A stretch of DNA of 25,291 nucleotides from a virus. Made by a program: the position numbers and the translations under genes. The DNA is taken from positions 1-25,291 of IMG/VR virus record IMGVR_UViG_3300025598_000159; one strand, 5' to 3'. Of this stretch, positions 1-9,200 are shown in pieces (within the stretch, counting starts at the first letter, position 1; each line of letters opens with the position of its first letter). The notes under the pieces were generated by a model. It was not told the origin of the DNA, made no database searches, and saw only the letters and a list, made by a program, of their open reading frames with translations.

Positions 1-2
1 AA

Positions 3-224
3 AACCCCGGCGCTGCTTACAGCACCACTATTTACCCAACGGTTGCCAGCACCCAAGACTACACATCTGCACCTTTCTACGGCACACAACAGTTCACCCA
101 ACAGATCAATATTCGGGTGCGCGGTCGTCAGATTGCGGCGGTGTTTGGCTCCAACACGCTGGGCACGCAGTGGCAGGTTGGTATTCCTCGGATGGACGTT
201 AGACCAGATGGACGGAGAGCATAA
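3..224 (+). CDS. C-terminal end of a phage structural protein (partial)
   Basis: An open frame runs in from the left edge and stops at TAA (222-224), giving about 73 residues that end in RMDVRPDGRRA. No start codon is in the window. The end has alternating polar and beta-type residues (INIRVRGRQIAAVFGSN), as in the C-termini of phage head or head-completion proteins lying just before the internal-protein genes. I cannot name the family; a P22 gp10-like stabilisation protein is one possibility from the closing RGRQ...GTQWQ...PRMD pattern, unverified. Its stop overlaps the next start as TAATG, so the two are probably translationally coupled. Confidence 0.7.
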   Translation, partial: NPGAAYSTTIYPTVASTQDYTSAPFYGTQQFTQQINIRVRGRQIAAVFGSNTLGTQWQVGIPRMDVRPDGRRA

Positions 225-538
225 TGGCAAATGCAAACGTAATCGCCCCGCGCTTACAAAGTGCTCCCGCAGAATACGACCAAGCATGGATGAACAACTT
301 GGTCAGCCAGTTGCGCCTGTATTTCACTCAGTTGGATAATGGTGGCCCTATGGTGGCTTCGTCCTCAAACATAGGGAAAACCAGCGTGAAGTCGGGTTTA
401 ACGTTTGCCCACCCCGACCCAAGCAACCCAAATAAATTCGTTTCCAGCTTGCCAACGCAGGCGGATTTGTCTAACCTACGCAGTGGGGACGTTTACTACG
501 ACACTTCTGCCAGCAACGTACTAAAGATCAAACCATGA
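224..538 (+). CDS. Small conserved virion-block protein, 104 aa, function unknown
   Basis: The 104-residue product begins MANANVIAPRLQ. It has a helical N-terminal half (DQAWMNNLVSQLRLYFTQLDN) and a C-terminal part with the pattern LPTQADLSNLRSGDVYYD, which reads like a short beta-rich module. GDVYYD-type segments are common in small phage proteins next to structural genes, but I do not recognise a named family. The ATG overlaps the upstream stop (TAATG) and its own TGA overlaps the next ATG (ATGA at 535-538). It therefore sits in a strict polycistronic run of virion genes. There is no transmembrane segment or signal peptide. A minor structural or assembly protein is an inference from position only. 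Confidence 0.75.
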   Translation: MANANVIAPRLQSAPAEYDQAWMNNLVSQLRLYFTQLDNGGPMVASSSNIGKTSVKSGLTFAHPDPSNPNKFVSSLPTQADLSNLRSGDVYYDTSASNVLKIKP

Positions 539-1974
539 GCTTACAAGCAATTGCCCAACAAATCGCCGCACAAGGGCGCGGTAATGATACTCAACTGGTA
601 CACATGTCTACCAAAGAAGTGGCGGGCCTTCAAGCCTTGGCCGCTCAACACGGCATGCAGCTTCCCCAAAACCCACGCACAGGTTTGATTGAAGCCAATT
701 TCCTAGACTCGATTCTTCCCGCTGTGGCCGGTATTGGATTGATGGCTTTTGCGCCTGAATTGGCTCCGTTCCTTGGAGAAAGTGCGGCAGGTTTCTTGGG
801 CACTTCTACTGGCGCTGGGTTGGCTGTTGGTGGCGCAGATGCTTTGGCAACCGGCAGTCTGAAGAAAGGCCTCATGGCCGGACTGGGTGCGTATGGTGGC
901 GCGGAACTGGGCAGCGCTCTTGGTGCTGCTGGATCAACTACTCCCGCTGTCACGGGTATTTCTGCGGCCCCCACTGTGGGCGCTCCTGCTGGCGCAAGCG
1001 CTGGGTTACAAAATGCTGGGGATGTTTTCCGCGCCGCGCAGGGGATTCCTACTACCGCCACGACTGCGGCGGAATCTGGTTTGCAAAATGCTGGGGATGT
1101 TTTCCGTGCTGCGCAAGGCCTCCCTAGCGCTGCTCCGTCCGTAGCCCAAACAGTTGCCAGCTCTGGTATTACTACCACGCCTTCTGTGATTTCAGAAGCG
1201 CTGCCCGGTACGGCCACGCCTTCTCTCGGCAGCATGGGTAAAGGTCTGGCTAGCTTGGGTAATGGTGGCGGCTCTACATTCATGGACACTCTGGGAAGCA
1301 CAGGCCCGTTCAGCACGCCCGGATACAACCAGATGTTTAAAGCAGGGGCAACGCTTGCGCCTATCGTTGCGGATACTTCTGCAGCAGCGCCCAATAACGA
1401 AATTACTAAACTGCAAAACACCGTGCGCCCCTACACATTTACGCGCACCCCCACTGCTGCTCCCGGCGCTCCCGGCGACGCATCCAAATCCTATTTCAAT
1501 CAGTACTTTACTGCGCTGCCTACTTACCAAGCTGGCACAAATCAACCTTCCACGATCCCCACTTCGCAGCCTTTGGCTGGCGGCGGTTTGGCTACAGGCT
1601 TTCCTCGCGGCGACACCATGCACGGTACTATCGCAGGCTTGCGCGGCGTTGAGCGCTTGACTCGTATGGCAACCGGCGGTATCTCAAACTTGGGCAGCTA
1701 TTCTGATGGCGGGCAGCTGCTTCGCGGCCCCGGTGATGGCGTATCGGATAGCATCCCCGCACAGATTGGTCGGCACCAGCCAGCGCGTTTGGCCGAAGGT
1801 GAGTTTGTAGTCCCCGCTCGTATCGTATCTGAGTTGGGTAACGGTTCCACCAACGCTGGCGCTAAGCAGTTGTACTCTATGATTGACCGTATCCAAGCCG
1901 GACGCAAGAAGACCGTAGGCGGTAAACACGCCTATGCTGACGACACCAAAGCAGCCAGCCACTTGCCAGCATGA
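535..1974 (+). CDS. Gly/Ala-rich virion protein, likely internal or ejected, 479 aa
   Basis: Residues about 55-135 are hydrophobic and rich in Gly and Ala (ILPAVAGIGLMAFAPELAPF onward), long enough for two or three membrane-associating helices. A direct repeat of GLQNAGDVFRAAQG occurs twice (DNA 1003-1050 and 1078-1125). The middle is Ser/Thr/Pro/Gly-rich and probably flexible. The C-terminal block, about residues 398-460, contains GPGDGVSDSIPAQIG and then LAEGEFVVPARIVSELG. That module recurs in many phage virion proteins as I remember them, and looks like a conserved domain. Just before it is MATGGISNLGSYSDGG, a glycine element also seen in the two following large proteins. The start overlaps the upstream stop (ATGA) without a clear SD, so translation probably depends on coupling. 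An internal or ejected virion protein is inferred from composition and position. Confidence 0.75.
   Translation: MSLQAIAQQIAAQGRGNDTQLVHMSTKEVAGLQALAAQHGMQLPQNPRTGLIEANFLDSILPAVAGIGLMAFAPELAPFLGESAAGFLGTSTGAGLAVGGADALATGSLKKGLMAGLGAYGGAELGSALGAAGSTTPAVTGISAAPTVGAPAGASAGLQNAGDVFRAAQGIPTTATTAAESGLQNAGDVFRAAQGLPSAAPSVAQTVASSGITTTPSVISEALPGTATPSLGSMGKGLASLGNGGGSTFMDTLGSTGPFSTPGYNQMFKAGATLAPIVADTSAAAPNNEITKLQNTVRPYTFTRTPTAAPGAPGDASKSYFNQYFTALPTYQAGTNQPSTIPTSQPLAGGGLATGFPRGDTMHGTIAGLRGVERLTRMATGGISNLGSYSDGGQLLRGPGDGVSDSIPAQIGRHQPARLAEGEFVVPARIVSELGNGSTNAGAKQLYSMIDRIQAGRKKTVGGKHAYADDTKAASHLPA
1027..1125 (+). repeat. Imperfect direct repeat inside the 479-aa virion gene
   Basis: The coding segment for GLQNAGDVFRAAQG(I/L)P appears at about 1003-1050 and again at about 1078-1125, with a period of 75 bases. 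The copies differ mainly at synonymous third positions (for example cgcgccgcgcag against cgtgctgcgcaa). This suggests an old duplication kept for its amino acid sequence rather than a recent one. The listed range covers the second copy and the linker before it. Confidence 0.6.
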
Positions 1975-2378
1975 AGATTCAACACGTCCCATTAGAGTTC
2001 GTACAACAGGTATGGCCCTCGGTTGAGGGTTTTATCGCATCTGCTAATGAGCATGGCGGGGATGACTACACGCTAGATCAAATTCGACTTTTAGTTGGTT
2101 CAGGGCAGTGGTTGCTCTTGGTGGCGAGCGATGATGAGAATAAAATCCACGGTGCAGCAACTGTGTTTTTTCAAAACTACCCAAATCACCGCGTTGCGTT
2201 TATTACGTTTATTGGTGGCAGACTAATTAGCAACCAAGAAACTTTTGCGCAAATGGCGGGTATTTTGAAAACACACGGAGCTACAAAGATTCAAGGCGCA
2301 GCTCGCGAAGCGATTGCTAGGCTGTGGAAGCGATACGGATTTACTGAACGCCACGTGATCGTGGAGACTAGGATTTAA
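1971..2378 (+). CDS. GNAT-like acetyltransferase-fold protein, 135 aa
   Basis: The 135-residue protein has the alpha/beta alternation of the GNAT fold: an N-terminal helix (EFVQQVWPSVEGFIASA), paired strands (GQWLLLVASDD, HGAATVFFQN, RVAFITFIGG), a helix (QETFAQMAGILKTHG), and the closing pattern AIARLWKRYGFTERHVIVET. A helix ending KRYGF followed by a strand is typical of the GNAT C-terminus. The usual acetyl-CoA loop (Q/R-x-x-G-x-G/A) is not clear, so catalysis is uncertain. Small GNAT-like genes are often placed among virion genes of podovirus-like phages. This one may modify a virion or host protein, or be a structural reuse of the fold. It overlaps the previous stop as ATGA and ends two bases before the next ATG. 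Confidence 0.6.
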   Translation: MKIQHVPLEFVQQVWPSVEGFIASANEHGGDDYTLDQIRLLVGSGQWLLLVASDDENKIHGAATVFFQNYPNHRVAFITFIGGRLISNQETFAQMAGILKTHGATKIQGAAREAIARLWKRYGFTERHVIVETRI

Positions 2379-2379
2379 T

Positions 2380-4440
2380 ATGAGTTACTCCCGCCGACAA
2401 CTAGAAGCTTTTGGCGAACCGCTTGGCGATAGCGCTACACGAGTTAAGGTGGGCGGTCGTATCTACGGTGGCGGCGGCGGCGGTTCTTCCACGCCTTCTT
2501 CCATGCAAACAACCAGCGGTGTGCTGGCTCCCTATGCTGCCCAGTACGGCCAACAGTTGCTTGGTCAAGTATCCGCACTGACAAGCCAAGGGTATACCCC
2601 ATACCAAAGCGGTCAAGCACTACCCAACGGCCAAGTAGCGGGCTTCAGTGATTTACAAAACCAATCGTTCAACGCCGCCGGTAACATGGGCGTAGCTCCT
2701 CAAGTTGGCACAGCCAGCACAATGGCCGCGCTTTCTGGTCAAGGCATGATGGGATCTGCCGGTAACGCCATGAATTACGGGCAAATGGGCGCAAACTACG
2801 GCGCTCAGGGCGCTAACATTGGCACTCAAGGCGGCGGTATGTACGGCCAAATGGGGGCCAACTACGGAGCCCAAGGCGCTAATATCGGTCAGCAAGCAAC
2901 AAACTACGGCCAAAACATGGCTGGGCAAGCGGCTAACGCAGCTTACGGCTACGGAGCCCAAGGCGCTAATATTGGTCAGCAAGCGACAAACTACGGTCAG
3001 AACGTGGCTGGACAAGCTGCCAACCAAGCTTATGGTTACGGCGCTCAAGCTGCTGGCTTAGCCAACCAAGCCCAAGGATACGGTAACCAAGGCGCAAACT
3101 ACGGCGCTCAGGCTGCGCAACTCTCCAACACGGCTCTGGGCTACGGTCAAGGTGCATCCAACATTGGTATGCAAGCCCAACAACAAGCTCAGGGTTTGGG
3201 CCAAGGAATCAGTAACCAGTCGCAAAACTATGCCGCGCAGCAAGCGCAAGCTGGGCAAAACTACGCCAACCAAGCGACCAACCCCGGCGCTGTTAGCGCG
3301 TACATGAACCCCTATCTGCAGCAGTCTTTGGCTCCGCAGATGGCTTTGCTGGCTCAGCAACAAGGTCAACAACAAGCTGTCAACCAAGCCAAGGCTACTC
3401 AGTCCGGCGCATTTGGTGGTAGTCGTGCAGGAGTTGAAGATGCCCTGCAGAACCAGTCTAACCAGTTGGCTATGTCCAATTTGATCGGTCAAGGCTACAA
3501 CACCGCCTACAACCAAGCTTTGCAAAACATGCAGTTTGGAACTACGGCAGGTATGCAAGGTTTGTCTGGGGCTCAATCGGGGCTTGCGGGCGCGGGGCTT
3601 GGCGGTGGTCAGTTAGGTTTGTCGGGTGCTAACACTGCGCTTCAAGGTCAACAAGGCGCTTTGTCTGGAGTTGGTCAAGCGGGCTCTATGTACGGCCTCG
3701 GTATGCAGGGTGCGCAGTCTGGTCTGGCCGGACTGAACGCAGCCAACCAAGCTTATCAAACAGGTCTGTCTGGCGTGGGCCAAGGCATCAACGCAGGTCA
3801 GCTTGGCATGTCCGGCTACAACGCAGGTCTTAGCGGTAACGCACAAGGTCTGCAAGGCGCAGGGCAGGCTGTCAATGCTGGACAGCTCGGCATGTCTGGC
3901 TACAACACGGGCCTCACCGGAACCGCACAAGGCATCTCTGGCGCACAAGCTGGACTGCAGGGTGTTGGTCAACAACTGGCTGGAACCGCACAGGGTATCT
4001 CTGGCGCACAAGCAGGTCTCCAAGGCGTGGCTGGCGCACAAAGCGGCTACAGCGGAGCCAATACATCTGCGGCCAACTTGGGTAACTTGGGCAACACCCA
4101 GTACCAACAGCAGGTCGGCAACATTAACTTGCAGAACCAATTGGGCGCTCAACAGCAACAGTACCAACAAAACTTGGATACTACGGCTTACCAAAACTAC
4201 CTCAACCAGATGCAGTTGCCGTACCAAAACGCCAGCTTCTTCTTGAACGCGGTGAATGGTTTGCCCACGGGCGGTCAGAACACAAGCATATACTCCAACC
4301 CATCACCTATTTCAATTGCCGCTGGTTTAGGTACGGCCGCTATTGGTGCGAGCAAACTCACAGGCAAAAAAGGTGGTGGCGTAGTTGTCGGCATGAAGCA
4401 AGGCGGTTTGGCCGCGCTGGCTGTTTCAAAAATAGCGTAA
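2380..4440 (+). CDS. Gln/Gly/Ala/Asn/Tyr repeat virion protein, 686 aa
   Basis: After a short N-terminus (MSYSRRQLEAFGEPLG) and a Gly stretch, most of the protein is low-complexity repeats of Gly, Gln, Ala, Asn and Tyr. Residues about 133-225 carry YGQMGANYGAQ and GANIGQQATNYGQN units. Residues about 470-550 carry GQLGMSGYN and GTAQGISGAQAGLQG units. Between them, around residues 335-385, is a non-repetitive helical segment with QSGAFGGSRAGVEDALQNQS. This SGAFGGSR-type motif recurs, as I remember it, in phage proteins thought to be internal virion or tail-needle components. The C-terminus has KKGGGVVVGMKQGG. There are no cysteines in the repeat regions. An SD-like AGGAT precedes the ATG. A fibrous or disordered virion protein ejected with DNA is the best inference; no enzyme motif is visible. 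Confidence 0.75.
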   Translation: MSYSRRQLEAFGEPLGDSATRVKVGGRIYGGGGGGSSTPSSMQTTSGVLAPYAAQYGQQLLGQVSALTSQGYTPYQSGQALPNGQVAGFSDLQNQSFNAAGNMGVAPQVGTASTMAALSGQGMMGSAGNAMNYGQMGANYGAQGANIGTQGGGMYGQMGANYGAQGANIGQQATNYGQNMAGQAANAAYGYGAQGANIGQQATNYGQNVAGQAANQAYGYGAQAAGLANQAQGYGNQGANYGAQAAQLSNTALGYGQGASNIGMQAQQQAQGLGQGISNQSQNYAAQQAQAGQNYANQATNPGAVSAYMNPYLQQSLAPQMALLAQQQGQQQAVNQAKATQSGAFGGSRAGVEDALQNQSNQLAMSNLIGQGYNTAYNQALQNMQFGTTAGMQGLSGAQSGLAGAGLGGGQLGLSGANTALQGQQGALSGVGQAGSMYGLGMQGAQSGLAGLNAANQAYQTGLSGVGQGINAGQLGMSGYNAGLSGNAQGLQGAGQAVNAGQLGMSGYNTGLTGTAQGISGAQAGLQGVGQQLAGTAQGISGAQAGLQGVAGAQSGYSGANTSAANLGNLGNTQYQQQVGNINLQNQLGAQQQQYQQNLDTTAYQNYLNQMQLPYQNASFFLNAVNGLPTGGQNTSIYSNPSPISIAAGLGTAAIGASKLTGKKGGGVVVGMKQGGLAALAVSKIA
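2776..2889 (+). repeat. 66-base coding tandem repeat
   Basis: One full 66-base unit (2776-2841, 22 residues starting YGQMGANYGAQ) is followed by a second copy that matches for 16 residues (2842-2889) before diverging into the 87-base repeat. The copies differ at several third positions. Confidence 0.8.
2875..3048 (+). repeat. 87-base coding tandem repeat, two units
   Basis: Units at 2875-2961 and 2962-3048 each encode 29 residues starting GANIGQQATNYGQN. The two protein units differ at two positions (M/V, A/Q). The DNA differs mostly at synonymous sites, so the protein period is under selection or the duplication is not recent. Confidence 0.85.
3787..4029 (+). repeat. 84-base then 63-base coding repeats
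   Basis: Two 28-residue units (3787-3870 and 3871-3954) share (I/V)NAGQLGMSGYN. They run into two 21-residue units (3919-3981, and 3982 to about 4029) sharing GTAQGISGAQAGLQGV. This second repeat block has a different period from the one at 2776-3048, so the gene holds at least three independent repeat families. Confidence 0.8.
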
Positions 4441-4449
4441 GGACGAATC

Positions 4450-6141
4450 ATGGATACACAAAACCCCGCTATGGGCAATGCCCAGCCTAGCCCCGGTGTT
4501 ACGCAGCAAGACATTTCTGGTCTTCGGGAAATGATGATGGGCATGTCGTTGCCCCAGTTGCAGCAATTTGCGCAGCAACACATGAACAACCCAAACGGCG
4601 GCATCATCGTCGGCATGGCCTCTCAGATCGCCAACGCTAAGAAATCTGCGCAAGCTCCGCAACCGCCTCAAGGTTCTGTTGCTCAACAAGCTGTGGCAGG
4701 TATCGCGCCTCAACCGCAGGGCATGCCTCAAAGAGCGCAGCCCATGCAAGCCCCCCAAATGCCCCAAACCAATTCTTTGGGTTTGCCGGAAGAACAAGGC
4801 ATTGGTGTTTTGCCCGCTAAGAATCTTGAAAATTTAGCCAATGCCAAAGGCGGCATTATTGGCTACGCTGGCGGTGGTCGGATTCCTAGTTTTGCTGGGC
4901 GCGAGGACAGCTATGTTGGTGGCCCCTACTCTGTATCTGAAATCTTTAGCCCGTTGTTTAGCGCTAACACACGCAACAAATACGGCGTTAATGCCGCTGT
5001 TACCCCAGCTGCTGGAACCAATCCAACGGATTTAAATACGGGAATCCCCAGCACATTAACAATGCCTATGCAGAGCGGTTCTGGGCCAACTCAAATTCCT
5101 ACAGGGTTTAATAGTACATACGACCCCAACGCAAAACCAACGCCCGCACCGGCCCCCACCGCCGGTGCACCGACTGCGTCTCCGGCAGCTACACCGGCTG
5201 CTACCCCCGCAGCAACACCTAACGCCAACGCAGGTATTGCTGGTTTACCAAATGCACAGAACATCATGCAGCAGTTTGGGCTTTCAAAACCCCAGTCCGT
5301 GGCGGATAACTTGGCTATGCTTAAACAGCAAGCACCTAACCCAGAAACTGAACACACAATGAGTCTTGGCGAAAACGTCCAAGAGCTCAAGAAACAAGCG
5401 CTCGCTATGGGCATTGATCCTGACAACAGCAAAGCGTTTGAGCGCTTGGACAAAATGGATGCAAAAGCGCAGGAACTGCTCGATCGTAAACAAGCACTGT
5501 CCATTATTGAGGGTGGCTTGGGTATGATTAAATCCGGTAATCCGTTCATGGCTATTGCCGAGGGCGCTGGAAAAGGCATTAAATCCTACGGCGACGCGAT
5601 GGATCAGGCACAACAAACACAAATGAAGTTGGCCGAGTCCCGCATCAGCTTGGACAACGCCAAGAACGCCATGAACATGGGTCTGTTCAGCAAGGCTGTG
5701 GACAACCAAGAGAACGCACAAAAACGAAACTTGGAGTATTTGATGAGTCAAAACCGCGACGCCGCGGCCATGACAACTGCCCAAGGACAAAACGCTGCGC
5801 ACTTGGCAGGTACAGTAATTGCTGGTCAGTATGGATATGCAGGTCAAAAACTGTCTGCTGATACGCAAAAAGAAATCTGGGCCGAACGTGCTAAAACCAG
5901 CCTTAGTCGTGCCGAAATTATGGCCCAAGCGCACAACCACCCGAACTATGCACAGTTTGTCACCACAGCGCAAAAAGAATTATCCGGAGGAACTCCTGCA
6001 CAAATTGATGCACGTGCCCGGGACTTAGTGGCACAAGACGCTATGTTCCGTCAGATGTATAGTGGGATAGGAGGAATGGGTATGGGAGGTGGGTTTGTTT
6101 CCGCACTCCCCGGTGGCGCTCAAGTAAGAACTACGCCATAA
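4450..6141 (+). CDS. Virion protein with helical C-terminal half, 563 aa, function unknown
   Basis: The N-terminal part is Gln/Met/Pro-rich (GMSLPQLQQFAQQHMNNP) with a GGIIVGM patch near residue 50. Around residues 133-146 is AKGGIIGYAGGGRI, a hydrophobic glycine motif like those of the two large proteins upstream. A Pro/Ala/Thr linker lies at about residues 229-262. Residues 300-480 are mostly predicted helix with charged heptad-like stretches (ELKKQALAMGIDP, MDAKAQELLDRKQALSI) and a Gly-rich hinge (GKGIKSYGDAMDQAQQ). The C-terminus is GMGMGGGFVSALPGG. SD TAAGGACG sits just upstream of the ATG, overlapping the previous stop. No enzyme motif is seen. Its position between the repeat protein and the giant polyvalent protein supports an internal or ejected virion protein. 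Confidence 0.75.
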   Translation: MDTQNPAMGNAQPSPGVTQQDISGLREMMMGMSLPQLQQFAQQHMNNPNGGIIVGMASQIANAKKSAQAPQPPQGSVAQQAVAGIAPQPQGMPQRAQPMQAPQMPQTNSLGLPEEQGIGVLPAKNLENLANAKGGIIGYAGGGRIPSFAGREDSYVGGPYSVSEIFSPLFSANTRNKYGVNAAVTPAAGTNPTDLNTGIPSTLTMPMQSGSGPTQIPTGFNSTYDPNAKPTPAPAPTAGAPTASPAATPAATPAATPNANAGIAGLPNAQNIMQQFGLSKPQSVADNLAMLKQQAPNPETEHTMSLGENVQELKKQALAMGIDPDNSKAFERLDKMDAKAQELLDRKQALSIIEGGLGMIKSGNPFMAIAEGAGKGIKSYGDAMDQAQQTQMKLAESRISLDNAKNAMNMGLFSKAVDNQENAQKRNLEYLMSQNRDAAAMTTAQGQNAAHLAGTVIAGQYGYAGQKLSADTQKEIWAERAKTSLSRAEIMAQAHNHPNYAQFVTTAQKELSGGTPAQIDARARDLVAQDAMFRQMYSGIGGMGMGGGFVSALPGGAQVRTTP

Positions 6142-6206
6142 TATAGGCAACGCGCTGACAGATCATCGCCCGTAGCGCAGGTGAACCCTAACTGAAGAGC
6201 AAATCC

Positions 6207-9200
6207 ATGCCATACGTACGACTGCCAGACGGAACCTATTATCAAGCGCCGGAAGGCATGGATTATCCAACAGCCGTACAAACGGCTATGAAGGCTTTCC
6301 CCGATGCGTTCGGTATCAAGCCGCCCCCTCCACCCCCTGCACCTGCTCCTTCTACATTCGGAAGTGAGTTGGGACGTGGCTTCTCTGAGAGCTTATCCAA
6401 TTTAGGAACTGCTGCCGGTTCTATTTTTGGCGCAAACAGGGCGGCAGAGAGTGCAGTCAAAGAACAAGAAGCGTATGACAAAACCCACGCCGCTTCTACA
6501 GACATTCTGAAAGACATCGAAGAAGCCTACAAGAAACCGGGTGGCGGCGTTGGGTCTGCCATCATGGCAGGTATTGGGGATATTCCGTCCGTAGTGGGCG
6601 GTATGCTACCTGTGTTGGGTGAGTACGGCGCTGCATCTAGGCTGGGGGCTATAGCTGGTACTGCGGTTTCTCCCGGCCTTGGTACTACTATTGGCGCTAT
6701 TGGCGCTCCTTTGGCGCTTGCATTTGCGGAACACTACGGCTCCAACATCAAAGCGCAAGCTGCCGAGCAGATGCAAAAAGGCGAACCTGTGGATGTGCAC
6801 ACAGGCAAGGCGCTGGCATACGCCGCTCCCGAAGCTGTGCTGGATGCTGTTCAGCCATTAACGCTAGGTAAGACTGTTGCCGGAGCTTTGTTTGGTGAAG
6901 GCGTCAAGAACTTGCTGAAGCGCGGGGCGGAAGAAGGCGCAGAAAAAGTAGCTAACCGAACTCTTGGGCAAGCCGTTGCCGCGGGTACAGCGCATGCTAC
7001 CGTTACGGGCGTTCCGTTGATGGTGACTCAAACTGCGTTGCAACGTGCGCAATTAGGGAAATCCCTAGTAGACGAAGATGCGTTCCATGACTACGGCAAC
7101 GCCATGCTGGCGGCTATTTTGGCCTCTCCTGTCGGTGCATATGACGGCTATCTTGGCCGGGGCGCAGCGCGTGAAGCTGTAGAACGTGCCCGCCTTGAAG
7201 CTGCTGAGAAAGCAGCTAAAGAACAAGAAGCCGCACAGTTGGCTACCGAAGCCACCGCTGAACAAGCACCTTCACCATTTTCTGCTGGGCCACAAGGCGA
7301 ACTGCCGGGCATGGAAACAGCGGCAACCGAAGCGCCTCCACCAGTACGTCCTAAAGAATCTGAAGAACCTTTCGAACCTTCTTTAGACTACAACCGCCAA
7401 GCCAAGTTGCTTACCCAGCAACTAGACGATTTGAAGGCGCAAGCCACACAGACAACTGACCCACGTCAGATTTTGCAATTGGCCGCGCAGCATGACCAAG
7501 TTGAAGCTGCGTTGGAAAAGGCTAAAGAAGCATCTGTTAAACAAGAAAAAGCTCCAGAAGTTCAATTGGCCGAAGCACAAAAGGCGCTGGACAAAGCCAA
7601 AGAGCAAGGAGACATGAAGGCTGCAGCCAAGCATGCCCAAAAGATTCTGGACTTGCAAGAAGTGGGCGGCACGCAGCAAACGCTTGATCTTGGCAAACCA
7701 CAAAAACTTGTACAAGAACCTGTACCAATTATTCAAAAAGTTCCGCTGATCGAAGCAAAGAGTGCAACGCGTGAGGCTAATCAACAACGCCTAAATACGG
7801 TTGAGGAAGAAGAGCAAGCCGCCCGCGAGCAGCAGGCTGCGGCTGAAGCGCAGTATACGCAGGACATTGAGAACATTAAAAACCGCACGGTGCCCAACCA
7901 GTTTGAGCTGTTCTCGCCTGAAGAAGCGCCTATAACTAAAGAACCGCAACAACCGCAACAGCCACAAGCTACCGAAGTTGACCTCAACGCCGACTATGGA
8001 CAGCAAGCTAGGGCATTGCAACAACGCTCTAGCGATCTTAAGAATTTAATTAAAACTGTGCAAGGTCCCCGTGCACAGGATCCGTTGATCGAACAGAAGC
8101 GCCAAATAGATGAAGCGCTTAGCAAAGCACAAGGACTGGCGGCAACTACCACCAGCCCAGAGGAACGCCGCACTGGTCTCGATCTGAACACTCTGGATTT
8201 GTTTACTCCAGAGAATATGCGAAACACGGATTACCAAAATTTGGATCCGGCTACTCGCGCCAAGATTGAACAACAAAGGTTAATGGAGACTTTGGGCAAT
8301 CTGGAGGGCAAACGCGTTACCCGTGCAGTGATAGAAGATGAAGACAATAAACGCATGCTGCGCGCTGGTACGCACCCCAATGAATACAAACAACGTATTT
8401 GGGACGAGCAAGGTGAACAAGCGTATGACTACCAAATGGTTATGGATGAGATCGAGCGCATTAAGGCGCAGATTAATAATCCACAAGGCAACGCTAAACG
8501 CTCTTTATATACCAAGTTAGAAGATTTAGCGACTGAACACGAGTCTCTTTCGCGTTCTTTAGAACAAGGCGAACCAACGCCAAGTCAAAGATCGTATACC
8601 CAGCGCAAACTGGATACGCTTAAGAAAGAATACGACCGTATTGTTAACACTTACGTAGCCCCAGCCCGTGAAAAAATTGCTGGATTGATGCGCAGTTTGT
8701 ATACGGTAGAAGACGTGGGTATTCCCACCGAAATAGAGAAGAAAAACAGAGACGTTAAAGAAATTATTGCTGAAGCCAAACAAGCTCGGACTAATAAACT
8801 GCGCGACATAAAAGCACAGTATGACGAAATCAAGGCAAGCCTAAAAGAACTTGGACCAAAAGAACAAGCTGAAGCCAGAAAAGAAATGGCTAAGCTGAAA
8901 AAAGAACACGACGAGTTGGCATTTGCTCCTGATCCATTAGCGCCCGAAGTGTTAGAGAAAACAGCGCCAGATAAAAAAGAAGAAATTACCGAAGCGATCA
9001 AGAGTTATTACGATGCGCTTGAACGGGCAAATCAAAAACCCGAGATGTCACGCCCAGCCAAACGTGCACAGCGCATGAATGCGGGCGAGACTAAGTACGA
9101 AGTCGAACGTACCCAAGACGTCATAAACATGGCTTTTGAATTGGGCACCCAAGAAGAAGGGTACAAACAAGCTTTTGCTGAAGTTGATCGTAGACTCAAA

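Noticed and set aside
645-1421. 258-residue open frame on the minus strand under the 479-residue gene
   Set aside because: Antisense shadow of a Gly/Ala-rich gene: low-complexity Ala/Pro/Val composition, no SD, and the plus frame carries recognisable phage motifs.
3058-4227. Two long minus-strand frames (172 and 204 residues) under the repeat gene
   Set aside because: Leu/Ser/Val-rich mirror translations of the plus-strand repeats; they follow the repeat period and have no independent start signals.
6142-6206. Gap before the giant gene, with GCGCT...AGCGC inverted repeat
   Set aside because: Only a 5-bp stem with a 17-base loop and no T-tract; too weak to call a terminator or regulatory site.
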